Part shown: piece after piece, positions 23,716 to 32,159 of the stretch
How the letters are laid out: each line of letters begins with the position of its first letter
Numbering within the stretch: position 1 is the first letter of the stretch
From: Streptomyces sp. SID13031
Lineage (GTDB): Bacteria; Actinomycetota; Actinomycetes; Propionibacteriales; Kribbellaceae
Reading direction: 5' to 3'
NCBI RefSeq assembly: GCF_010548305.1
Contig: NZ_JAAGLV010000021.1
Span: 62,001-126,000, forward strand
Length of the DNA: 64,000 bases
Program-made: the position numbers and the translations under genes
The notes under the pieces: generated by a model
Database searches by the model: none
The model's input: only the letters and a program-made list of their open reading frames with translations
What the model was told of the DNA's origin: nothing

Positions 23716-24327
23716 CTAGACGGTGGCCTCCTCGTGATCGAGGGCCCGCCCCAACGCTGCGAGACCGGCCTCGATCCCCGGCCCGTCGCCGCTCGTCCGC
23801 CACTCGACCAGGAAGCCGCGCAGGGTGGCCAGAACGAACTCGGACACCTCGCACTTGCGCTCGTCCCCCCACTGCGGCGGGCAGAGCGAGATCAACGCCG
23901 GCAGATAGCGCGTCGACGCGGTGCGCGCCAGTTCGGCGTACCGGCCGGGGTCGTACATCGCGAGCCCGATCGCCTGGTCGAGCACCCACGACTCCTCGCC
24001 GACGAGTACCGGCCAGATCGCCAGTACTCGGCCCGACAGCGTAGGGCTGGCCAATCCGGCCGCGGTCAGGCTCCGGTCGATCCGTCGCTCGCGAAGCTGG
24101 AGCACGGCCTGGGTGAGCAGGTCTTCGGGGCCGTCGAAGTAGTAGAGCAGCACCTTGTGCGTCGTACCGGCGGCCCGGGCGGCACGGCGGAGCGAGAAGT
24201 CCACCAGCCCGTTGACCCCGACCTCGTCGGTGACGCGCTCGAGCAACTCACGCCGCCGCACCTCGCCACGCGCCGACCCAGCCGAGCGCCGATAGCCCGC
24301 CTTCTCCGGAGCAGTCTCTTCGTCCAC
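23716..24327 (-). CDS. TetR family transcriptional regulator
   Basis: The protein is 203 residues from GTG 24327 (a TTG at 24330 is also open). The N-terminal helix-turn-helix is seen in RRRELLERVTDEVGVNGLVD followed by SLRRAARAAGTTHKVLLYYF. The C-terminal ligand domain is helical. No ribosome site is visible and the start lies next to a palindrome, suggesting leaderless autoregulated expression. The target may be the divergent XRE gene or the hydrolase remnant region downstream. Confidence 0.85.
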   Translation of the reverse strand: MDEETAPEKAGYRRSAGSARGEVRRRELLERVTDEVGVNGLVDFSLRRAARAAGTTHKVLLYYFDGPEDLLTQAVLQLRERRIDRSLTAAGLASPTLSGRVLAIWPVLVGEESWVLDQAIGLAMYDPGRYAELARTASTRYLPALISLCPPQWGDERKCEVSEFVLATLRGFLVEWRTSGDGPGIEAGLAALGRALDHEEATV

Positions 24328-24330
24328 CAA

Positions 24331-24350
24331 CGAGACAGTAGCTAATCTCG
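24331..24350. promoter_or_regulatory. Palindrome between divergent TetR and XRE regulators
   Basis: CGAGA and TCTCG form a 20-base dyad with a 10-base centre, filling most of the 28-base gap between the two start codons. It is a likely TetR operator controlling both genes. Confidence 0.5.
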
Positions 24351-24355
24351 GGTGT

Positions 24356-25123
24356 GTGAACGACTTAGGCGAGTTCCTCCGGGTACGCCGCGCGCAGGTC
24401 AGCCCTGAAGAGGCGGGGTTGCCCGTGTCGGGTGCGCGCCGGGTTGCCGGGCTCCGGCGGGAGGAGGTCGCGGTGCTCGCCGGCGTGAGTGCCGACTACT
24501 ACACCCGCCTCGAGCAGGGGCGGGAGCGGAATCCCTCGGGTCAGGTCGTGGACGCCATCGCGCGCGCCCTCCGCCTCGGGCAGAACGGCCGCTGGTACGC
24601 CTACCAACTGGCCGGTCTCGCCCCGAGGACCGACAAGCCGGACTCGGAGGAGGTCGCCCCGGAACTCCTGCAACTGATGGACAGCTTCGAGTCGGCCGTT
24701 GCCTACATCATCAATCGCCGCCTGGACATCCTTGCCTGCAACAACCTCGCCGACGCCCTCCTGGCGCCATTGGCCAACCCGCACGCGATGATGCACTCGC
24801 TCTTCCACGACCCCGCGGCCCGCGAACTCTTCGACGACTGGCCGACGACGGCGAGAGATTCGGTCGAAGCGCTCCGCCTGGCCTCACCCGACGACCCCAC
24901 GGCCGGCCGCCTCGTCGACGAACTCATTGCCAGCAGCAACGAATTCGCGGAGTTCTGGAAAGACCACGGCGTCAACAGCCTCGGCAGCAAGGTCAAGACC
25001 TTCAACCATCCGGTGGCCGGCCGGCTCACCCTGACCTATCAGACCTTCGACGTCCAAGCGGCCCCCGGCCAGTCCCTCATGGTCGGCACCACCGATCAGG
25101 ACTTGGCGAAGCTCCTGACGTAG
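24356..25123 (+). CDS. XRE family regulator with MmyB-like ligand domain
   Basis: The 255-residue protein has an N-terminal helix-turn-helix (GLRREEVAVLAGVSADYYTR, LEQGRERNPS) and a PAS-like MmyB domain from about 105 to the end, typical of a large actinobacterial family in which the C-terminal domain is thought to bind a small, possibly fatty, ligand. These regulators usually sit beside a dehydrogenase or hydrolase gene. Here no such partner is directly adjacent. The start GTG 24356 has no ribosome site, so a leaderless transcript is likely. Confidence 0.88.
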   Translation: MNDLGEFLRVRRAQVSPEEAGLPVSGARRVAGLRREEVAVLAGVSADYYTRLEQGRERNPSGQVVDAIARALRLGQNGRWYAYQLAGLAPRTDKPDSEEVAPELLQLMDSFESAVAYIINRRLDILACNNLADALLAPLANPHAMMHSLFHDPAARELFDDWPTTARDSVEALRLASPDDPTAGRLVDELIASSNEFAEFWKDHGVNSLGSKVKTFNHPVAGRLTLTYQTFDVQAAPGQSLMVGTTDQDLAKLLT

Positions 25124-25527
25124 CGCTTCTGCCACGGCGTTTCCACGGCCTTGGGGTGGTAGTTCGCCCGCACATAGGCGACAGCGTCGCGCGGCTCGAT
25201 CCCGTCGAGAACGGCCAGGCACGCAAGCGCAGTACCGGTTCGCCCGCGCCCGCCTTCGCAAGCGACCTCCACCCGCTCGGAGGCCGCCCGGGCAAGCACC
25301 TCCACCAAAGCCTCCCGAGCCTCACGGTCATCAGCCGGCAACCGAAAGTCCGGCCACCGCACCCACCGCGACTCCCACTCCACCGCCGGCGGCTCCTCGC
25401 CCAGCAAATACACCCCGTACGACGGCAGCGCCCCGCCAGGCAACCCGTCTCGCAACCCACGCCCCCGCACAAGCCGCCCCGAAGGCAACTTCAACACCCC
25501 ACTCTGTCCCGCCACCCACATCTCCAC
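25096..25527 (-). CDS. Protein-tyrosine phosphatase family protein
   Basis: The 143-residue protein contains the phosphatase P-loop CEGGRGRTG (C-x5-R) at about 90, preceded by Ala rather than the usual His. A plausible general acid lies in the DFRLPADD loop. The size fits small actinobacterial PTP/dual-specificity enzymes. It overlaps the end of the XRE gene convergently by 28 bases. The substrate is unknown. Confidence 0.75.
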   Translation of the reverse strand: MEMWVAGQSGVLKLPSGRLVRGRGLRDGLPGGALPSYGVYLLGEEPPAVEWESRWVRWPDFRLPADDREAREALVEVLARAASERVEVACEGGRGRTGTALACLAVLDGIEPRDAVAYVRANYHPKAVETPWQKRYVRSFAKS

Positions 25528-25570
25528 CCCCCGACGCTAACCCGCCCCGACGCCAGCGCGCCCCGGACGT

Positions 25571-25653
25571 CTGAGGGGTTAACCCTCCAATGGGTGGGTT
25601 GCCCCCTCGGGATCTGGCTAGGCAACCCACCGTCTGGGGGGTTAACCCCTCAG
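25571..25653. repeat. 33-base imperfect inverted repeat (REP/BIME-like)
   Basis: Arms at 25571-25603 and 25621-25653 pair at about 29 of 33 positions around a 17-base loop. Each arm contains GGGGTTAACCC, itself nearly palindromic. It lies between the end of the LysR gene and the start of the phosphatase gene. The rest of the 262-base gap is G-rich and contains no gene. Confidence 0.75.
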
Positions 25654-25789
25654 GCGTCGGCGAGTGGTGAGCGGGCGGGCGAGCGAGGGGCGGGCGAGCG
25701 GAGGCGAGGGGGTGGGTCGGTGGAGGTGGGGTGAGGTGGTGATGCGGAGTTCTGTGGACGTCGAGAAGAGGTGGAGTTTCTCTGGGTGT

Positions 25790-26689
25790 CTACTCAAAGA
25801 ATACGTCGCGTTGGTGATGTATCAACAAATCTAGCAACGCGGTCACCGCCCGGCTCGGACGCTTGCCGCTCACCGTGATCACGGACAGCGTCCAGCTCAG
25901 ATCCGCGTCCACCAGCCGCAGCCGGGCCACGCCGGGTGTCTCGTTCAGTTCCATCTCCGGTACGACCGCCACCCCGAGCCCCGCGCGCACGTAGTCCGGC
26001 ACGGTGGTCAGGTCGGGTACCTCCACCTGAACCCGCCGAGGCAGCCCGGCCAGGTCGAAGGCGCGATCCACTGCCGTCCGGTTGCCGAAGCCGCGCAACA
26101 TGTCCACGAACCGCTCACCGGCCAGATCCGTCAACCGAACCTCAGTCGCCCCGGCCAGCCGATGCGACGACGGCACCAGTACTGCGAAGCGCACGGTCGC
26201 CAGCTCGCGTGACTCCAGCCCGGTCAGCTCCGGCTGACTCAACCCGACCAGTGCCACGTCGAGCCGGCCGTGCCGTACGTCGTCGGCCAGCCCGCTCGAC
26301 CCGGTCGGCGAGGTCGTCACCTGGACGTCGACCAACGGGTACCGCTGGTAGAACGAACCGAGCAGCGACGCCAGATCCACCAGGCCGAGCCTCGTCATCG
26401 TGCCGATCCGCACACTACCCCGCAGTCCGGTCGACGCCTCCTCGACCACGGCGCGCGCCCGATCCAGCGCATCCAGCGCCGCTTTCGCCTCGGGGAGCAG
26501 CGCCTCGCCGGTGTCCGACAACTTCACTCGCCGGGTGGACCGGTCGAACAGGGTCGTCTTCAGATCGGTCTCCAGCGCCCGGATCGCGGCCGAGACGGTC
26601 GACTGCACAGTGAACAGCCGTTGCGCCGCCCGGGTGAAGCTCAGTTCTTCCGCGACGGCGACGAAGTACTCGAGCTGCCTGCTGTCCAT
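25790..26689 (-). CDS. LysR family transcriptional regulator
   Basis: The 299-residue protein starts at ATG 26689 (MDSRQLEYFVAVAEELSFTR). The LysR helix-turn-helix (RAAQRLFTVQSTVSAAIRAL) is followed by a periplasmic-binding-type effector domain from about 90. It is divergent from an MFS exporter, with a T-N11-A type palindrome in the 82-base gap, so it probably controls that gene and itself. Confidence 0.9.
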   Translation of the reverse strand: MDSRQLEYFVAVAEELSFTRAAQRLFTVQSTVSAAIRALETDLKTTLFDRSTRRVKLSDTGEALLPEAKAALDALDRARAVVEEASTGLRGSVRIGTMTRLGLVDLASLLGSFYQRYPLVDVQVTTSPTGSSGLADDVRHGRLDVALVGLSQPELTGLESRELATVRFAVLVPSSHRLAGATEVRLTDLAGERFVDMLRGFGNRTAVDRAFDLAGLPRRVQVEVPDLTTVPDYVRAGLGVAVVPEMELNETPGVARLRLVDADLSWTLSVITVSGKRPSRAVTALLDLLIHHQRDVFFE

Positions 26690-26697
26690 ACCGTCAA

Positions 26698-26716
26698 TTA
26701 TCGGCAGAGGCGATAA
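26698..26716. promoter_or_regulatory. LysR-type operator
   Basis: TTATCG-N7-CGATAA is a perfect dyad nine bases from the LysR start codon and about 55 bases before the MFS start. The size and layout match LysR recognition sites. Confidence 0.65.
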
Positions 26717-26771
26717 GACAGTGCAAGAAGATTCGTTGGACTCGATAGATCTCAGCGAGCACCCTAGAGAT

Positions 26772-28007
26772 ATGACAACTCTTTCCGGTCCCCGCGCGCT
26801 CGACAAGGCCGGTACGCCCGTCCGGTTCGCGCACGGCGCCGGCTTCTGGGTGATCGCCGTCGCCTTCTTGACGACGATGGCCTTCTCGACCGTTCCGACG
26901 CCGCTCTACGCCATCTACCAGCGCCGGGACGGCTTCCCGACCTTCCTCATCACGGTCATCTTCGCCGCCTACGCGGTCGGCGTGATGGTCAGCCTCTACC
27001 TGGCCGGCCACGTCAGCGACTGGCTCGGCCGTCGCCGGGTGGCGCTGGTCGCAGTACTGGTCGAGGCGCTCGCCGCGGTGGTCTTCCTGCTCTGGCAGGA
27101 CGTGCCCGGGTTGCTGCTCGCCCGCTTCATCAGCGGTGTCGGCGTCGGCGTACTGACGGCCACCGCGACGGCTCACCTGTCCGAGCTGCGACGGATCTCC
27201 CGGCCCGATGAGGACCCGAGCCACTCGGCGCTGATCTCCTCGATGGTCAACCTCGGCGGGCTCGCTTTCGGGCCGCTCATCGGTGGGTTGCTCGCGGAGT
27301 ACGGGTCGAAGCCGCTGGACCGGCCGTACGAGTTGTTCCTCGTACTGTTGCTGCTGAGCGCCGTCGGCATCGCGTTGGTGCCCGAGACGGTCGAGCGGCT
27401 GGAGGAGCGTCCGGCGTACCGGCCGCAGCGGGTCGCGCTGCCGAGTGCCGCGAAGCCGCAGTTCTTCGCGTCGGCCGTCGGAGCGTTCGCGGCGTTCGCA
27501 ATCTTCGGGCTGTTCACCTCGCTCGCGCCGACGTTCCTGGCCGGCACCCTGCACCACACCTCGCGGCTGCTGGCCGGTGTCGTGACGTTCGCGGTCTTCG
27601 TCGCGGGAGCGGGCAGCCAGGTGGTGTTCGTGCGGTTCAGCCGCCCGCAGCAGCTGCGCCTCGGCCTGGTCCTCATGTCGGTCGGCCTGGTCGGGATCGC
27701 CGTCGGCGGCCTGATTCCCAACCTGTGGCTGTTCGTCATCGGTGGCGTGATCGCCGGTGCCGGCGTCGGTCTCGTCTTCCGCGGCGCCGTCGCGACCGCG
27801 GCCTCGCTGGCCGACTCGGGTTCGCGCGGTGAGGTGCTCGCCGCACTCTTCCTGATCGCGTACGCCGGACTCGCGGTCCCGGTACTCGCCATCGGTGTCG
27901 GTGTGGCCGTGCTCCCGGCCCAGGTCGCCCTGCTGATCTTCTCGGCGATCATCTTCGTCCTGGTCAACGTGGCGGGCCAGCGGATGCTCAAGGCCAACCA
28001 GGCCTGA
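26772..28007 (+). CDS. MFS transporter
   Basis: The protein is 411 residues from ATG 26772 with twelve membrane segments. The MFS motif A appears between segments 2 and 3 as GHVSDWLGRRRVAL. The N-terminal part (TTMAFSTVPTPLYAIYQRRD) is typical of a drug-exporter subgroup of actinobacteria. It is expected in the cytoplasmic membrane, exporting small molecules by proton antiport. Control by the divergent LysR protein is likely. Confidence 0.88.
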   Translation: MTTLSGPRALDKAGTPVRFAHGAGFWVIAVAFLTTMAFSTVPTPLYAIYQRRDGFPTFLITVIFAAYAVGVMVSLYLAGHVSDWLGRRRVALVAVLVEALAAVVFLLWQDVPGLLLARFISGVGVGVLTATATAHLSELRRISRPDEDPSHSALISSMVNLGGLAFGPLIGGLLAEYGSKPLDRPYELFLVLLLLSAVGIALVPETVERLEERPAYRPQRVALPSAAKPQFFASAVGAFAAFAIFGLFTSLAPTFLAGTLHHTSRLLAGVVTFAVFVAGAGSQVVFVRFSRPQQLRLGLVLMSVGLVGIAVGGLIPNLWLFVIGGVIAGAGVGLVFRGAVATAASLADSGSRGEVLAALFLIAYAGLAVPVLAIGVGVAVLPAQVALLIFSAIIFVLVNVAGQRMLKANQA

Positions 28008-28028
28008 TCGTCAGCTAGCCTCCCGTTC

Positions 28029-28742
28029 GTGACTGAAATCGAGGCGGGTCAGGTTCAGGTGGGGGAGCTGGGGGCGTATCTCGCGCGACCGGTGGGTGCT
28101 GAGGCCGGGCCGGGAATGCTGTTGCTGCCGATGATCACCGGGATCGGCGAGCAGCTCCGGGCCTGGGCCGACGAGCTCGCCGGGCGGGGGATCACTGCGC
28201 TGGTCTGGGATCCGTTCAAGGGACGTAGTACCGACAACTCGACACAAGACGAGCGGGTGGCCCTGCTCCTCGGACTGGACGACGACACCGCCCTCGCCGA
28301 GCAGGTCGCGTTGCTGGACCATCTGCGCGGCGAGCTCGGCTGCACCAAGGTGGGCTCGATCGGCTGGTGCCTCGGTGGCCGGTTCGTCTTGTTGCTGGCG
28401 GCAAGGGATCACCGGCTCGCGAACGTGGTCGGCTTCCACCCGACGGTGCCGTCGGAGCTCCGGCCGAACCAGACACACGACGCGATCGCGGACTCGACCG
28501 GGATCACCGCGCCGGTGATGATCGTCTACCCGGGCGCCGACGCGGCAGTACCGGTCGCTGACTTCGAGGCGCTGCAGACTGCGTTGCAGAGCAGGGATGT
28601 CGGCGCGACGATCACCCACTTCTACCCGGGCGCAGACCATGGTTTCACCGATCGATCCAGGCAGGACAAGGCGGTGAACGCCGACGCCTTCCAGGTCTCC
28701 TGGCCGCAGGCGCTCGCGTTCATCGACGCCACCACCGCCTGA
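28029..28742 (+). CDS. Dienelactone hydrolase family protein
   Basis: The 237-residue protein has the family nucleophile elbow GWCLGG (Cys), an Asp in VYPGADAAVP and His in YPGADHGF, completing a Cys-Asp-His triad. Dienelactone hydrolases open lactone rings in aromatic catabolism, but many members have other ester substrates. The start is GTG 28029, 21 bases after the MFS gene, so it may be co-transcribed with it. Confidence 0.88.
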   Translation: MTEIEAGQVQVGELGAYLARPVGAEAGPGMLLLPMITGIGEQLRAWADELAGRGITALVWDPFKGRSTDNSTQDERVALLLGLDDDTALAEQVALLDHLRGELGCTKVGSIGWCLGGRFVLLLAARDHRLANVVGFHPTVPSELRPNQTHDAIADSTGITAPVMIVYPGADAAVPVADFEALQTALQSRDVGATITHFYPGADHGFTDRSRQDKAVNADAFQVSWPQALAFIDATTA

Positions 28743-28746
28743 AGCC

Positions 28747-29736
28747 ATGGCACAGGGGCATACCCGCAACGCTGGGCTGAGCCGCCGGATGAACCGCTTC
28801 TTCCGGCGGACCGCCCCCACCCCGGAGCTGGTCGCCAAGGAGTACGCGAAGCGGTTCATCACCGGCCCCGACGGGTTGCGCTGGCGGCAAGGAGCGCGCT
28901 TCGCCGTCTCCGTGCTCAATTCCTTCCCCGCCCCACCACCCCGGTCGATGCCTGCCGACAACGAGGCCTGGCTGCTCGAACGCACGCGCCTGATCGTCGA
29001 CACTCTCGTCCTGCCCGACCATCGGCCGGGGGAGTTCCACCCCCTGCTGCTGTCGAGCAGCAACCAGGCGCCGCTGGACGACCCGATGACTCTCGACCGC
29101 GAGCGCCAGCGCAACTACACCGAGATGCATCTCGGCATCCACACGCCGAATCTGACCGCGCTCGGCCGTCGCATCCTCGCCGCAGAACCGCTGCTGCGGA
29201 CGGGAATCGTGCACCTGATCCCGAACTACGCTGACCGCTCAACGACGTACACGGACTACCGCAAGGCCGACCGGTCGGATCCGAGCCCTCGCCCGCTGGC
29301 GCCCACCTTCGTCCTCGCTGACCGTCTGTTCGTCGACGCAGGCCAGGTGCCGCCGGAGAGTTGGGCGGTCAAACACCTGATCAGCACCCAGATCCCGTAC
29401 GTCGAGGGCGTCCAGCCGCTCGAATTCGACCGAACCCTCCAGGCCGGCTGGTCAGGCTTCGAGACCTACCGACGACAGCTGCGGACGGCGTACGCGACCC
29501 CGTCGAAGCTGCCCGCCCTGCTGGCCACCGCAGAATCCGTACTCCGCTCCCAAGACCGCTTCCGTGGCCGGGTGAGAACCGTGCCGGCCACCTTGGTGAG
29601 CGTGGACCACGGCGCCTTCGCGAACGCATACCTGCCATCGCGATCCACTGGCGACCTCTGGAACCGCATCGCCGAGCCGCCGGTCTTCGAGCCTTACCTC
29701 CCGTCGACCGACCTGGCCTGGATCCTCGACCGCTGA
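28747..29736 (+). CDS. Hypothetical protein
   Basis: A soluble 329-residue protein beginning four bases after the hydrolase stop, so probably in the same operon. There is no membrane segment, signal peptide or motif I recognise. Composition is balanced, with well-spaced hydrophobic blocks (for example FAVSVLNSFPAPPP, GIVHLIPNYADRSTTY, WAVKHLISTQIPYVEGVQPL), so it is a real folded protein. Function unknown. Confidence 0.6.
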   Translation: MAQGHTRNAGLSRRMNRFFRRTAPTPELVAKEYAKRFITGPDGLRWRQGARFAVSVLNSFPAPPPRSMPADNEAWLLERTRLIVDTLVLPDHRPGEFHPLLLSSSNQAPLDDPMTLDRERQRNYTEMHLGIHTPNLTALGRRILAAEPLLRTGIVHLIPNYADRSTTYTDYRKADRSDPSPRPLAPTFVLADRLFVDAGQVPPESWAVKHLISTQIPYVEGVQPLEFDRTLQAGWSGFETYRRQLRTAYATPSKLPALLATAESVLRSQDRFRGRVRTVPATLVSVDHGAFANAYLPSRSTGDLWNRIAEPPVFEPYLPSTDLAWILDR

Positions 29737-29745
29737 GCCGCCCAG

Positions 29746-30687
29746 TCAGGCCGCTGTGCTCGACCGGCGATGGGCCGTCGGGCTGGTGCCGCGGACGCGT
29801 TTGAAGGCGACGCTCAAAGCGAACGCGTTGGCGTAACCGACCTTGCGCGCGATCGACTCGACCGTGTCCGTCGTCTCGCGCAACAGGTCCGCGGCCAGCG
29901 CGATCCGCCAGCCGGTCAGGTAGGCCATCGGCGCCTCACCGACCAGCCCGGTGAACCGCCTGGCCAGGCTCGCCCTCGAAACCCCGGTGCGATCGGCCAG
30001 CTCGACGACACTCCACGGATGCGCCGGCTCCTCGTGCAGCAGCCGCAGCGCGAGCCCGACCACCGGATCGCTCTGCGCCTGGTACCACCCCGGCGCGTGC
30101 GACTCGGGCCGAGCGAACCACGCGCGCAAGGTGGTGATCAGCGCGAGGTCGAGCCATCGGTCGAGTACGGACTGCTGACCCGGTTCATCCCGCTGGATCT
30201 CGCCGAGCACCATGTCCATCACGGGCCCCGCGACGTCCGCGGCCGGCACCACCAGTACAGATGGGAGAGCGGCGAGCAGTCGGCGGCTGACGTCGCCCTC
30301 GAGCTGATAGGTGCCGCTGACAACCATCGCTTCACCGTCCGGCCGGGCGCCGTAGGTCCGGACGCCGAGCCGGGCGCTGTAGTCAATAGGGGCCCCAGGC
30401 AACGGTTCGCAGATGCCGAAGGGGTGGATCCGCAGGTTCGGCTCGGTGTCCGGCTGGTCGGCGACGACGTACGGCTCCGGGCCGGACAGGACGGCGACGT
30501 CGCGCTCCTCCATCCGGACCGGCGCCTGCCCGGCGCGGATGATCCACGCCGAACCGCGAACGAGCGTCGCGAGCGCGAGTGGCGCCTCGTCGACGATGTG
30601 CAGGCCCCACGGCGGATCCAGGATCGTCAGGTTGAACACGCCGCCCCGCGCACGGGTGCCGGCGAGCAGATCATCGAGGACGTCCAT
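29746..30687 (-). CDS. AraC family regulator with cupin-type sensor domain
   Basis: The 313 residues split into an N-terminal cupin-like domain (about 1-190; FNLTILDPPWGLHIVDEAPL is typical of this subfamily) and a C-terminal pair of helix-turn-helix motifs (SVVELADRTGVSRASLARRF and VESIARKVGYANAFALSVAF). Such proteins usually activate or repress a neighbouring oxidoreductase gene. It is divergent from the NmrA-like gene at 30781. Confidence 0.9.
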   Translation of the reverse strand: MDVLDDLLAGTRARGGVFNLTILDPPWGLHIVDEAPLALATLVRGSAWIIRAGQAPVRMEERDVAVLSGPEPYVVADQPDTEPNLRIHPFGICEPLPGAPIDYSARLGVRTYGARPDGEAMVVSGTYQLEGDVSRRLLAALPSVLVVPAADVAGPVMDMVLGEIQRDEPGQQSVLDRWLDLALITTLRAWFARPESHAPGWYQAQSDPVVGLALRLLHEEPAHPWSVVELADRTGVSRASLARRFTGLVGEAPMAYLTGWRIALAADLLRETTDTVESIARKVGYANAFALSVAFKRVRGTSPTAHRRSSTAA

Positions 30688-30718
30688 ATCCAGAAGCCTA
30701 CCCCACCAGTGAGACGCT

Positions 30719-30755
30719 CAGACATCGAATTGCGCCAGACAGCCATGGTTTGTCT
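30719..30755. promoter_or_regulatory. Candidate AraC-type binding repeats
   Basis: CAGACA occurs at 30719-30724 and 30736-30741 as direct repeats 17 bases apart, and its inverse TGTCT at 30751-30755. The spacing fits two AraC half-sites in the 93-base divergent gap. Confidence 0.4.
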
Positions 30756-30780
30756 CATCCAGCCGCGATGAACTTAAGCC

Positions 30781-31629
30781 ATGACAACAACGACACCGAT
30801 CCTGATCATCGGCGGCAAAGGCAAGACCGGCCGCCGCGTCGCAGAGCAACTCGACGCCCGTGGCGTCCCCTACCAGCTGGCCTCCCGGTCGAGCGAGCAG
30901 CGCTTCGACTGGTACGACGAGACCACCTGGTCGCCGACCGTCGCCGGCATCGACACGGCCTACCTCGCGCCGCCCGTCGGCCCGACCGGGCTCACCCGGG
31001 CCGGCGAGTTCATCAAGCAGGCGGCGGCCGAGGGGCTGCGCCGGGTAGTTCTGCTGTCCGGCCGTGGCGTCGGCAGCCCGGGTCGCGACTTCGCGGTCTA
31101 CGAGAGCAGCGTCGAACTCGAGAACGCTGTCCGGGACAGCGGCGCGGACTGGACCATCGTCCGGCCCGCCTGGTTCGCCCAGAACTTCAGCGAGGACTTC
31201 CTGCTCGACTACGTGCTCGGCGGCGAGATCCGGGTGGCGGCCGGCAACGGCGGCGAGGCGTGGATCGACACCAACGACATCGGCGACGTGATGACGGCGG
31301 TACTGCTCGACGAGCGGCACACCGGCGAGGCCTACTCGCTGTCCGGGCCGCGCACGCTGACGATGGCCGAGGTCGCCGCCGAACTGTCGGCGGTCAGCGG
31401 CCGCCCGATCAGGTACGTCGACCTGGAGCAGGAGCAGTTCGTTGCCGAGCTCGTCGGCTACGGGCAGCCGCTGGAGGACGCGGAGGCGGTCCGCGATCTG
31501 TTCGCGGTGATCCGCAATCATCGTTCGGAGTACGTGTCGGAGGGCGTCCAGCAGATTCTCGGCCGGGCCCCTCGCGACTTCGCAGACTGGGCGCGGGAGA
31601 CCGCGCAGACCGGAGTGTGGTCCGCATGA
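30781..31629 (+). CDS. NAD(P)H-binding NmrA-like oxidoreductase
   Basis: The 282-residue protein has an N-terminal Rossmann motif, IIGGKGKTGRRVAEQL, and the conserved blocks of atypical short-chain dehydrogenases (GLRRVVLLSGRG, WTIVRPAWFAQNF, WIDTNDIGDV). It resembles NmrA-like or ergot-type NAD(P)-dependent reductases. It is first in a three-gene unit with four-base ATGA overlaps, probably controlled by the AraC protein. Confidence 0.85.
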   Translation: MTTTTPILIIGGKGKTGRRVAEQLDARGVPYQLASRSSEQRFDWYDETTWSPTVAGIDTAYLAPPVGPTGLTRAGEFIKQAAAEGLRRVVLLSGRGVGSPGRDFAVYESSVELENAVRDSGADWTIVRPAWFAQNFSEDFLLDYVLGGEIRVAAGNGGEAWIDTNDIGDVMTAVLLDERHTGEAYSLSGPRTLTMAEVAAELSAVSGRPIRYVDLEQEQFVAELVGYGQPLEDAEAVRDLFAVIRNHRSEYVSEGVQQILGRAPRDFADWARETAQTGVWSA

Positions 31630-32159
31630 ACCTGACCAAGATCCTCATCCTCGTGGGACTCGTCGGCAGTGCGTTGATGGGCGGCCTGTTCTTCGCCTTC
31701 GGTACCTCGGTGATGAGCTCACTGCAACGGATGCCGGCCGGCCAGGGCGCCACCGCGATGAACCTGATCAACGTCAGGATCCAGAACCCGCTGTTCCTGC
31801 TGGTCTTCTGCGGCACCGCGCTGGTCTGCGTGGCGCTCGCGATCCTCGGCTTCGTCAAGGACAGCCCGGGCAAGTGGTGGCTGCTGGCCGGCTCGCTCCT
31901 CTACCTGGTCGGCGTCATCGTGGTCAGCTTCGCCGTCAACATCCCGCTGAACGACCAGCTCGCCGCCGTCGACCCGAACACCGCGGCCGGTGCCGCGGAA
32001 TGGCTGAACTACCTGGCCAAGTGGAACCCCGCCAACAACCTGCGCGCCATCACCAGCACCCTCGCGGTCGTCGCCTTCGCCCTGGCTCTGCACGCCGGCA
32101 ACTCAGCTCAAGCCGACTCCCATCGCCCGGCCTCCTCGGTCAGTACTGTCGGGGCATGA
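31626..32159 (+). CDS. DUF1772 (anthrone oxygenase-like) membrane protein
   Basis: Starting at ATG 31626, overlapping the previous stop, it has 177 residues and four membrane segments. The pattern LVGSALMGGLFFAFGTSVM at the start, MNLINVRIQNPLF and WNPANNLRAITSTLA at the end are the DUF1772 hallmarks. Some members act as anthrone oxygenases or electron-transfer-free oxygenases in polyketide maturation; here the substrate is unknown. Confidence 0.85.
   Translation: MNLTKILILVGLVGSALMGGLFFAFGTSVMSSLQRMPAGQGATAMNLINVRIQNPLFLLVFCGTALVCVALAILGFVKDSPGKWWLLAGSLLYLVGVIVVSFAVNIPLNDQLAAVDPNTAAGAAEWLNYLAKWNPANNLRAITSTLAVVAFALALHAGNSAQADSHRPASSVSTVGA

Noticed and set aside
30750-31625. Upstream extension of the DUF1772 frame
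   Set aside because: That part is an out-of-frame reading of the NmrA-like gene; the true start is ATG 31626.
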